Part shown: positions 52,944 through 60,406 of the stretch, piece by piece
Numbering within the stretch: position 1 is the stretch's first letter
Layout of the letters: the number at the start of each line of letters is the position of its first letter
Source: Crocinitomicaceae bacterium
GTDB taxonomy: Bacteria > Bacteroidota > Bacteroidia > Flavobacteriales_D > Crocinitomicaceae
Assembly (NCBI GenBank): GCA_016708105.1
Contig: JADJGJ010000001.1
Location: 1,240,001 to 1,304,000, forward strand
Direction of reading: 5' to 3'
Length of the DNA stretch: 64,000 bases
The notes under the pieces: model-generated
Databases searched by the model: none
The model's input: the letters and a program-made list of their open reading frames with translations, nothing else
What the model was told of the DNA's origin: nothing
Program-made: the position numbers and the translations under genes

Positions 52944-54228
52944 ATGGGTATTGCAAATATTATATTCGCTCTGTTGTTCATCGGAGCGGCAATTCTTTTT
53001 ACTATCAATGTTCGCAAAATTTTGTTCAATATACGTTTGGGAAAAGACGTAAACCGAACTGATAATAAAAGTGAACGCATGCGAACCATGATTCGGGTGG
53101 CGCTGGGTCAATCAAAAATGACATCGCGACCATTTGCTGCTTTTTTACATATTATCGTTTACGCAGGATTTATATTGGTCAATCTTGAGATGCTTGAAAT
53201 TTTTATTGATGGATTTGTAGGTACGCATCGTGTGTTACAACCTTTGTTGGGGAATTTTTATTTCGTGATGGTAAACTTTTTTGAAATTCTTGCCGCAGCA
53301 GTTGCACTTGCATGTATCGTGTTTTTAGTGCGCCGAAATTTCAAAGCCGTCAAAAGATTTCAGGGACCTGATTTAAGAGGATGGGCGTTTAAAGACGGTA
53401 ACATTATTCTCATCACTGAAGTATTGATGATGAGTGCTCTTTTGATCATGAATGCCGCCGATGTACAAGGTGGGTTTTTAATTTCAAGTTATCTGAAACC
53501 CCTCTTACCTGAGAATCATAATGCACTGCATATAATTGAACAAACAGCTTGGTGGTTCCATGTGGTTGGTGTATTTGCTTTCTTGAACTATTTGCCTTTT
53601 TCAAAACACCTTCATATCATCTGGGCATTTCCGAACACGTATTTTTCAAATTTGTTGCCAAAGGGTAAATTAACCAACATGGAAAGTGTAACCCGTGAAG
53701 TGAAATTGATGCTTGATCCGTCTGCAGATCCTTATGCGGCGCAACCGGCTACTGAAGCGGCTCCTCAACGTTTTGGCGCAAAAGATGTTACTGATCTTCT
53801 GCCAGGTAAATATCATGAACGCCTATACCTGCACTGAATGTGGAAGATGCACTTCATCTTGTCCGGCAAATATCACGGGTAAAAAATTATCACCACGCAA
53901 AATCATGATGGATGTGCGTGACCGTGTTGAAGAATTAGGTAAGGCAAAACAAAAAAACGGCATTGAATTCCATGATGGAAAATTTTTACTTGGAGATTAT
54001 ATCACAGACGAAGAAGTGTGGGCTTGCACTAGTTGTAACGCATGTGTGCAAGAGTGTCCGGTGAATATTGATCCGCTGTCTATTATCATTGATTTGAGAA
54101 GATATCTGGTGATGGAAGAATCAAAATTGCCAGCTGAATTGGCAGGGATGGCAACCAATATTGAAAATAATCAGGCGCCTTGGCAGTTCTCTCCGGCTGA
54201 CAGATTTAACTGGGCAAACGAAGCGTAA
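52944..54228 (+). pseudogene. Membrane Fe-S oxidoreductase (heterodisulfide reductase-like), one frameshift
   Basis: The first frame encodes several membrane helices with His residues suited to haem (LHIIVYAGF, WWFHVVGVFAF), as in HdrE/NarI-type cytochrome b subunits. The second frame supplies two 4Fe-4S motifs (CTECGRCTSSCPA and CTSCNACVQECPV). They meet between about 53795 and 53820; homologues in Bacteroidota are a single protein of this order, so this is one gene with a single-base shift. The partner CCG-domain protein is at 55044. Expected to pass electrons between menaquinol and a cytoplasmic acceptor. Confidence 0.8.
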
Positions 54229-54230
54229 AT

Positions 54231-54557
54231 ATGAAAGTAATTTTTTTCTCGATAACAGTTTTTATTTTTCAATTCTCTTTCGCGCAGTCATGCAATGATT
54301 TTATTTTGTTGACCAATAAAAAAGATACTTTGTTGACGAATACAACAAATACACTTGAAATTCAAACAAGCTATAAACTTTCAAAGGTATCTCTCATAGG
54401 AAAAGGGGTGCAGATAGTTTATGATAAAAAACAAAAAAAATATCAGGTCACTGTTATTGCAGAAAATTCAAAAACGGTTGACATTGTGCTGCAATATCGA
54501 AAGTCAAAAAATGAAACAATCACGTTTGTTTATCCTTTTATTGTTTGGAAAGAGTAA
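54231..54557 (+). CDS. Small secreted protein
   Basis: 108 residues with a signal peptide (about 1-19, ending SFAQS) and a beta-rich domain of about 85 residues. One Cys just after the signal. No recognised family. It starts 2 bp after the Fe-S oxidoreductase and is followed 23 bp later by the HAD hydrolase gene, so it is probably in the same operon. Confidence 0.6.
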   Translation: MKVIFFSITVFIFQFSFAQSCNDFILLTNKKDTLLTNTTNTLEIQTSYKLSKVSLIGKGVQIVYDKKQKKYQVTVIAENSKTVDIVLQYRKSKNETITFVYPFIVWKE

Positions 54558-54580
54558 TTAGACAGGAATGAAAATCAGCT

Positions 54581-55015
54581 ATGAAAAAAAAACTTGACGA
54601 TAATAAACTGATTGAAAAAACAGTTGATGGCGCAAAGGTTTCGCCCCGCTTGCCTGAGCATGTAAAAAACTACTTGATTGATATTGACGGAACAATTGGA
54701 GATGATATTCCGAATGAAGAACCGGAGCGTATGGTGACTGCAAAGGCATATCCTGATGCTTTGCGAATTTGCAATAAATGGTTTGATGAGGGGCATATCA
54801 TAACGTTTTTCACATCACGAACTGAAGAGCATAGAAAAGTAACTGAAGAATGGTTAGCGAAACATGGGTTTAAATATCATGGAATGCTAATGGGTAAACC
54901 ACGCGGAGGAAATTATCATTGGATTGATAACCATATTGTGAGAGCCACCAGATTTGAAGGAAAATTTACAGATCTCATTGAAATAGATTCTAAAATTCAG
55001 GTATTTAAAAAATAG
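54581..55015 (+). CDS. HAD-superfamily hydrolase
   Basis: 144 residues with the HAD motif I LIDIDGT (Asp34, Asp36), motif II-like TFFTSRTEEH and a late acidic IDNH segment. In Bacteroidota such short HAD proteins are often labelled phosphoheptose isomerase or phosphatase, but the substrate is unknown. Cytoplasmic. It lies between the two Fe-S oxidoreductase genes, an order that suggests shared regulation rather than shared chemistry. Confidence 0.85.
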   Translation: MKKKLDDNKLIEKTVDGAKVSPRLPEHVKNYLIDIDGTIGDDIPNEEPERMVTAKAYPDALRICNKWFDEGHIITFFTSRTEEHRKVTEEWLAKHGFKYHGMLMGKPRGGNYHWIDNHIVRATRFEGKFTDLIEIDSKIQVFKK

Positions 55016-55043
55016 TATTGATCAACAAAACAAGAATTAAGCT

Positions 55044-55835
55044 ATGAGTAAAGTTGAAGTAAAAACAATGGCACAAATGATGGCTGAAGGTCAGACACCC
55101 GATATTTTATTTTGGGTTGGTTGTGCCGGAAGTTTTGATGACAGAGCTAAAAAAATTACCAAAGCCATTGTGAAAATTCTGAACCATTGCAATATTAAAT
55201 TTGCGGTGTTGGGCACTGAAGAATCTTGCACCGGAGATCCTGCCAAACGTGCGGGAAATGAGTTTTTATTTCAGATGCAGGCCATGATGAATATTCAAGT
55301 TTTGAATGGTTATGAAATTAAAAAAATTGTGACGGCATGTCCGCATTGTTTTAATACCTTGAAAAATGAATATCCTGAGTTGGGTGGGCATTATGAGGTA
55401 GTTCATCACACACAATTGCTTGAAGATTTATTCAAACAAGGTAAAATTACCATTCAAGGAGGAGGTACCTTCAAAGGGAAAAAAATAACTTTTCATGATC
55501 CTTGTTATTTGGGTCGCGCTAATGAGGTGTATGAAGCCCCTCGTGAAGTACTTAAAAAGTTAGACGCAGAATTGATTGAGATGAAACGTTGTCGTGAGCG
55601 AGGATTGTGTTGTGGAGCCGGCGGAGCTCAAATGTTCAAAGAATCTGAAAAAGGCAATAAAGAAATCAACGTGGAACGTACAGAAGATGCCTTGGAAACT
55701 AAATCAGAATTTATTGCAACAGGATGCCCATTTTGCAATACCATGATGACGGATGGTGTGAAAAATTTTAATAAAGAAAATGAGATCAAAGTGTTGGACA
55801 TTGCTGAAATGATTGCCCAGGCTGCTGATTTGTAA
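55044..55835 (+). CDS. CCG-domain (Fe-S)-binding protein, HdrB-like
   Basis: 263 residues with two cysteine-rich CCG motifs: a first set (CPHCFN with later DPCYLGR) and a second set (RGLCCGAGGAQMF with TGCPFCNTM), as in heterodisulfide reductase subunit B and related proteins. Known of the family: binds an unusual iron-sulfur centre for disulfide reduction. It completes the unit with the membrane Fe-S protein at 52944. The organism probably uses the pair for thiol or quinone redox exchange; the substrate is not evident. Confidence 0.88.
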   Translation: MSKVEVKTMAQMMAEGQTPDILFWVGCAGSFDDRAKKITKAIVKILNHCNIKFAVLGTEESCTGDPAKRAGNEFLFQMQAMMNIQVLNGYEIKKIVTACPHCFNTLKNEYPELGGHYEVVHHTQLLEDLFKQGKITIQGGGTFKGKKITFHDPCYLGRANEVYEAPREVLKKLDAELIEMKRCRERGLCCGAGGAQMFKESEKGNKEINVERTEDALETKSEFIATGCPFCNTMMTDGVKNFNKENEIKVLDIAEMIAQAADL

Positions 55836-55837
55836 AT

Positions 55838-55988
55838 CTATTTTTTAGGACAACCTCCGCAAAATTTCCCTTTGCGCTTGTATTTTTTACAGCAATCTTT
55901 TTTTACCATGGTCAGCTGGTTCAACACATGAACACGATGGCTTGTCACAGTATGAAAGATTTGGTGAAGTATGTATTACAGAATTCAT
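55838..55988 (-). CDS. Cys-rich microprotein, copy 1 (one-base frameshift)
   Basis: From the ATG at 55988 the frame runs MNSVIHTSPNLSYC, then a CSC pair, and reaches GKK before shifting at an A7 run. Removing one A gives a 49-residue protein ending KKYKRKGKFCGGCPKK, with six or seven Cys that could bind a metal. The last 60 bases are nearly identical to the second copy at 60092, while the N-terminal parts differ. The intact second copy shows that the shared 3' half is real coding sequence. Function unknown. Confidence 0.62.
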
Positions 55989-56067
55989 GCATCTCAAAGA
56001 TACTTGTTTAAACACACGATAAACAATACCTTTAACTTGGCGTTTAATGAGTCTATTGAATAATACA

Positions 56068-56436
56068 CTAAGAATGGGGGGTGGTATGAAAAACAAGCTG
56101 AGCTCTGAGATGCTCGATTTCAGATTCTAGGTGTTGTATCCTTTTTTCGTACTGCTCAATAAGTTTCTCGGGTAGAAAATTATTCATGATATATGCTTTG
56201 CCTGAATTTTGGCAGTTGTTAAAAATAAAAGTATCATCAAAATTTACTAAATCAACAGGATCCATTTCGAATATTTGAGCAATTTCATTTATTCGGTCCC
56301 AATCAATCTTTGTTTCATTTCTTTCAAGCTTGCTATATGACTTTTGCGAGATGTCCCGTTTGTGTGCCATATACTCCTGTGAAAACCCCTTTAATTCACG
56401 CAGCTGGCGAATTTTAATTCCCAAAGTTTTAGTCAT
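56068..56436 (-). CDS. XRE-family transcriptional regulator
   Basis: About 122 residues from the ATG at 56436 (a start seven codons upstream is possible). A helix-turn-helix (IRQLRELKGFSQEYMAHKRD) is followed by a linker and a C-terminal coiled coil (LIEQYEKRIQHLESEIEHL) likely for dimerisation. No peptidase domain. It is divergent from the S74/T9SS gene at 56528 and may regulate it; the shared intergenic region is only about 90 bp. Confidence 0.85.
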   Translation of the reverse strand: MTKTLGIKIRQLRELKGFSQEYMAHKRDISQKSYSKLERNETKIDWDRINEIAQIFEMDPVDLVNFDDTFIFNNCQNSGKAYIMNNFLPEKLIEQYEKRIQHLESEIEHLRAQLVFHTTPHS

Positions 56437-56527
56437 AATATACTTGTTTAGAACCAAAGGTACTTTTTTAGAGCTAAATCTACAGTTTCAATGCTTCATT
56501 TTATTTATACCTATGTGAAAAAAAAAT

Positions 56528-57460
56528 ATGAAATACGGGATCACGATTACACTGCTCGTAATGGGTAGTATTACTGCTTCGGGGCAGCTAAAAGTTCATT
56601 CTGATGGCACCGCAAGTGTTGGAACTACGGCTTCATGGTCTGGATATGCTTTGCGCGTTAATGGAGGTGCCGGTATTATGGTTACAAATGGAAGTTCAAC
56701 CTTGCGGCTAAGTTCGTCATCAACAGATGCGATTATTGGCAGCAGTTCAAATCGCGTATCACTGTGGACGAATGGAACCATAGCGTACAACGATCTTTAC
56801 ATTGAGGATTTGACTGAATATTCTGATAGTACCTATAAAACGGATATTGCGCCATTACAAGATGGCTTAAGTTTCGTCATGGAGCTCGAACCTAAAAGTT
56901 ATTATCGTATCAATGGTCTGGCAGAGGTTGAGGCTCAAAAAAGTTTTGGATTTCTTGCGCAGGATGTTGCTTTGGTCAAACCAGAACTTGTAAGTTATGG
57001 AGTTGACAGCACAATGGGTATAAATACCACGCAAATAATACCGTACCTCGTCCTCGCTTTGCAAGAACAACAAGTAATTATTGATTCCTTGTTTTCGAGA
57101 GTCAATGAATTGGAAAAATGCTGTGAATATGACACAGGAACAAAAAGCGCGGAATCCAACGGTGATAGTAGCAGTCATCCAACAAGTGTTATAGTTAATT
57201 CTGCTGAATTAGGTCAAAACAGGCCAAACCCCTTCAAAGAATCCACAGTGATTCCTTATAAAATTCCAGAAACGACTCAAAGCGCGCAAATTATTATCTA
57301 CGACATGCGCGGTCAACAACTTGAGAAATTTGAACTTATAGATTTTGGAAGCAGTTCACTTATCATCGAAGGAGGTACTTTTAAGGCCGGCATGTACATA
57401 TATGCTTTGATTGTAGATGGAGTTTTTATTGAATCAAAACAGATGATTTTATCAAAGTGA
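56528..57460 (+). CDS. Endosialidase-chaperone (S74) protein with T9SS sorting domain
   Basis: 310 residues. A signal peptide (1-19) precedes a short beta region, then an S74-type intramolecular chaperone (SDSTYKTDIAPLQDGLSFV, KSFGFLAQDVALVKPEL) and a coiled-coil turn. The last 75 residues are a T9SS sorting domain (NRPNPFKESTVIPYKI...). S74 domains trimerise and may self-cleave after assembly; in Bacteroidota they occur on surface fibres. Probably a trimeric exported surface protein. Confidence 0.85.
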   Translation: MKYGITITLLVMGSITASGQLKVHSDGTASVGTTASWSGYALRVNGGAGIMVTNGSSTLRLSSSSTDAIIGSSSNRVSLWTNGTIAYNDLYIEDLTEYSDSTYKTDIAPLQDGLSFVMELEPKSYYRINGLAEVEAQKSFGFLAQDVALVKPELVSYGVDSTMGINTTQIIPYLVLALQEQQVIIDSLFSRVNELEKCCEYDTGTKSAESNGDSSSHPTSVIVNSAELGQNRPNPFKESTVIPYKIPETTQSAQIIIYDMRGQQLEKFELIDFGSSSLIIEGGTFKAGMYIYALIVDGVFIESKQMILSK

Positions 57461-57500
57461 CCAACTAACTCAGTTCAATAACCGTTAATAAGATGGAGTT

Positions 57501-58568
57501 ATGATGATAAGAAAAAAAATTCTTTTTTGGTTGTGTTTCAATGCGCTTGTTTCAACTGCTCAAACGCCACCTGATTTATCTGACCCAACTTGGGAGATAT
57601 GGCTTGAAGATGATTTTAACGATAACTCACTGGATTTATCTAAATGGTACGTGTATAATCAATTTGATCATTTTGGAGCCAACGATGTTGTGTTTCTTGA
57701 TGACAATGTTTCAGAAACAGGAGGTAATCTGGTGTTGACATTCAAGAAGGAAAATTATACTTGTACTGCACCACACAATTGTGTAAGACAAACACAGACG
57801 GGTAACAGTTACACCAGAACGTCAGGGTATATTGCGACCAAGCCAGATTATGACTTTAAATATGGATATATTGAGGCAAGAATAAAAATGTCTTATGATT
57901 ATGGTCTGCACCCGGCGTTTTGGACTTGGCGCGGTTGGACTGTAGTTGATGGGCAAAATGCCGCAGAAATAGATATTTTTGAAATGAATCTTGGTAGCCA
58001 ATTAGGCGAGCATATTACAACCACAAATATTCATTATGAATATAACGACCCAGCTACCCCTGAAGATGAACATTTGCCAATGCCCTATGTCTATGAGGAA
58101 GTGAATATTGGAAATTATAATGGCGTCTATAGAACGTTTGGTTTAGAGTGGAATCCCAATCAGATCATTTGGTATGTGGACGGGCTTGCTATTAGAACTT
58201 ATGCCCCACACGAGGTTCATGACAAGGTAAAGTTGATTCTTGATTTGGCGATCGAATACGGATCCGAACCGAATGGCACAACACCAACTACCTCCGAGAT
58301 GTATATTGATTATGTTAAAATTTATCAGCAAAACGGACAATGCAACTTGGCTTATAACGCATGTGATTTTGATTATTATACCTATGAATCAACGGTTAAA
58401 AAGGGGATTGTGATTGGTGGACCCGGATGTTCAAGTAGTCTACCAGTCAACGCAAATCTTTACCTGAATGTGGTAGAAACGGTGTTGATTAATGGCGAAT
58501 TCACCGTACCTTTAGGTGCAGTCATGACCGTGCAGATTGAGCCTGATTGTTACATTATTTCAAATTAA
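57501..58568 (+). CDS. Secreted GH16-family glycoside hydrolase
   Basis: 355 residues. After a signal peptide (about 1-20) comes a GH16 jelly-roll catalytic domain (about 28-275) with the catalytic segment EIDIFE at residues 156-161 (Glu156, Asp158, Glu161), preceded by GLHPAFWTW. The C-terminal 70 residues resemble the short 'coathanger stack' beta element seen on secreted Bacteroidota proteins; no standard T9SS domain is clear. Known of the family: endo-acting beta-glucanases or galactanases. Substrate not determined. It is 40 bp after the S74 gene. Confidence 0.87.
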   Translation: MMIRKKILFWLCFNALVSTAQTPPDLSDPTWEIWLEDDFNDNSLDLSKWYVYNQFDHFGANDVVFLDDNVSETGGNLVLTFKKENYTCTAPHNCVRQTQTGNSYTRTSGYIATKPDYDFKYGYIEARIKMSYDYGLHPAFWTWRGWTVVDGQNAAEIDIFEMNLGSQLGEHITTTNIHYEYNDPATPEDEHLPMPYVYEEVNIGNYNGVYRTFGLEWNPNQIIWYVDGLAIRTYAPHEVHDKVKLILDLAIEYGSEPNGTTPTTSEMYIDYVKIYQQNGQCNLAYNACDFDYYTYESTVKKGIVIGGPGCSSSLPVNANLYLNVVETVLINGEFTVPLGAVMTVQIEPDCYIISN

Positions 58569-58572
58569 TTAT

Positions 58573-59043
58573 ATGGTTGAAAATGTTTTTAATAAGTCAT
58601 TCAATACAAAGCTCATGAGTTGTTTGATAATTGTGACTCTAATGTGTCTTTCATGTGAAAAAGAAAAGAAAAAAGAAGATTTGACGCGGAATTTTGTTGG
58701 CGCATACGTGAATCAGAATTACCAGAAAATTAAAATTTATCCTCAGGATTCGTTGCAAACCATGGGCATATCGGGCTTAACCATTAGTCCGGTTTCTGCT
58801 ATTGTAACAGACGAGAATAATTTTCAGATAGCCCCCTCTATCGTGGCGAAGTTGCCTGTTTATAGCGGTGGAGGTTGCGGTTGGTGTTTGAATGATGATG
58901 CTCACCTGCTAAAAATGACTGGTTGGGGTTTGTTAAATTATAGGGAGTTAACTATAACTACAAATCTGTACAAAAAATACGAGAACGATCAGGATTTTTC
59001 GTTCTACACTAGCATGGAGTATAAGCTAACAAGAGTTAATTAA
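58573..59043 (+). CDS. Lipoprotein, unknown function
   Basis: About 156 residues from the ATG at 58573 (a later ATG at the hydrophobic core is also possible). A lipobox LSC is at about residue 30 and is followed by a Lys-rich stretch. The body is beta-rich with a GGGCGWC segment that could form a disulfide or bind a metal. Not a recognised family. It follows the GH16 gene by 4 bp and is probably in its operon. Confidence 0.6.
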   Translation: MVENVFNKSFNTKLMSCLIIVTLMCLSCEKEKKKEDLTRNFVGAYVNQNYQKIKIYPQDSLQTMGISGLTISPVSAIVTDENNFQIAPSIVAKLPVYSGGGCGWCLNDDAHLLKMTGWGLLNYRELTITTNLYKKYENDQDFSFYTSMEYKLTRVN

Positions 59044-59057
59044 TCAACAATTTTATC

Positions 59058-59468
59058 ATGCATCAACATAGGTGTATTATTGTAATGGTTACTGTCATTT
59101 CTCTGGTCTTTGTTTCATGCAGAAAAGAGGAACCAACCGAGATAGAACTTAATACAGCGTATCACGCAAATTTCAGAGGCATGGAAACCAATTATCCCCA
59201 TGACAGTATTAATCATCTGAACATTGAATATATACTTACCAACCTTGAATGTGACAGCTTGGTTTTTGACGGATCATCTGTTCTCGAAATAAGCAATGAC
59301 ACCGTATATGGTGAATTAAAAATTCCAAGTATGGACTATTTGATTGATCCTTATTTGATCGCAACATTTGAGCAGCAATCAAAAGGCATTATTATTAGAG
59401 GAAAATACTCTGCTCTTAAAGATAGTTCATCTGCAATAGCGGGTGAAATTATAATACAGCCTAAATAA
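59058..59468 (+). CDS. Lipoprotein, unknown function
   Basis: 136 residues with a lipobox VSC near residue 21, then a beta-rich domain (EYILTNLECDSLVFDGSS). No recognised family. It lies 14 bp after the preceding lipoprotein gene, and an imperfect hairpin at 59489-59506 follows, so it is likely the last gene of the S74-GH16-lipoprotein run. Confidence 0.6.
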   Translation: MHQHRCIIVMVTVISLVFVSCRKEEPTEIELNTAYHANFRGMETNYPHDSINHLNIEYILTNLECDSLVFDGSSVLEISNDTVYGELKIPSMDYLIDPYLIATFEQQSKGIIIRGKYSALKDSSSAIAGEIIIQPK

Positions 59469-59488
59469 TACCAAAGGCATATCCGTAA

Positions 59489-59506
59489 TACCGATTGGCA
59501 TCGGTA
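59489..59506. repeat. Inverted repeat after the lipoprotein gene
   Basis: TACCGAT (59489-59495) and ATCGGTA (59500-59506) pair around TGGC, and a further ATCGGTA follows at about 59513. No T-run is present. It may end the upstream transcript or be a fragment of a repeat family. Confidence 0.45.
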
Positions 59507-59602
59507 TAGGCATCGGTACAATTCATTTTGATATAATACGCCGCCCGCACTTAGAATTTGCAAGAAGGATTGCGTGTCTTTTTTTATTGATAATAGTATT
59601 GA

Positions 59603-59815
59603 TTAGTTCAGTGTGCAATTCCATCCAGTAATCCCGGCTTCAAAAGAAGATTGTTTTACATCACACCATGACTGAGCCTCTTTTTTCTTCATTTCTTCGT
59701 AGTATGTGATATCGTAAAAAGGATCTGTGGCAGTGCAGGTACATGAGTACTCTTTTTTACAAGATGTAAAGATGATAACACCACCCACTAATAAAACTAT
59801 GAATGCCTTTTTCAT
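59603..59815 (-). CDS. Small Cys-containing lipoprotein
   Basis: 70 residues with a lipobox (FTSC at about residue 19) and a short Cys-bearing domain (YSCTCTATDPFYD, SWCDVKQSS, GWNCTLN). The plan resembles the small lipoproteins at 14919 and 21091. Function unknown. It faces the convergent lipoprotein gene at 59058. Confidence 0.6.
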   Translation of the reverse strand: MKKAFIVLLVGGVIIFTSCKKEYSCTCTATDPFYDITYYEEMKKKEAQSWCDVKQSSFEAGITGWNCTLN

Positions 59816-59854
59816 AAGAAAATTGTTTTGAGTCTAGTAATGATGCAAACTTAA

Positions 59855-60022
59855 CTATTTGTTTCGTTTATTCATGTTAGCTCCTCCATTTTCTGTGAAC
59901 TGAACAATAATTTGAGAGAGCGGATTTTCATCGCTTTCATCTATTCTTAACTCCCATTTTTTAAATTCAGCGTAGAAGAATAGAGCCTGCCTGGTAAAGT
60001 TCGGTGATAGAACTAGTATCGA
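59855..60022 (-). pseudogene. Start-less coding remnant
   Basis: A minus-strand frame of 55 codons ends at 59855 with coding-like sequence (LSPNFTRQALFFYAEFKKWE, then DESDENPLSQIIVQFTENGG) but has no start codon; upstream is a stop at 60023-60025. It may be the 3' end of a lost gene. I do not recognise the family. It lies between the small lipoprotein and the second Cys-rich microprotein, in a region of small, variable genes. Confidence 0.3.
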
Positions 60023-60091
60023 TCAACCTCCTTTTCAGGAATTAGTGACCTGCTGTTACAGGACTTTAAAATAGTTGATTAATTGTCAGTG

Positions 60092-60238
60092 TTACTTTTT
60101 AGGACAACCCCCGCAAAATTTCCCTTTGCGCTTGTATTTTTTACAGCAATCTTTTTTACCGTTTTCCTGCGTTATGCCACACGAACACATCCCTGTGGTA
60201 TAAATTGCTTGTGGTAATGGAACAACTTGCGCTTTCAT
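60092..60238 (-). CDS. Cys-rich microprotein, copy 2
   Basis: 48 residues, intact: MKAQVVPLPQ at the start, then CSCG, and a C-terminal half KKDCCKKYKRKGKFCGGCPKK shared with the copy at 55838. Six Cys in a basic context suggest zinc or iron binding, perhaps with nucleic acid. The two copies share about 60 almost identical bases at the 3' end, while the N-terminal halves are unrelated, as expected after partial duplication or gene conversion. Function unknown. Confidence 0.62.
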   Translation of the reverse strand: MKAQVVPLPQAIYTTGMCSCGITQENGKKDCCKKYKRKGKFCGGCPKK

Positions 60239-60406
60239 CTTGACAAAGATATTTATTTAAACTAATTCTAAGCAATACCTTAAAAATGGTATAAATACCC
60301 AGTTTATTATTGTCAAAGGAACGGTTAACGCAGCAAATTATCCATGACAAACGTCAAAATTTGCCTTCAGAAAATTATAAAATAGTCTCACAAAAGATGA
60401 TTTATA

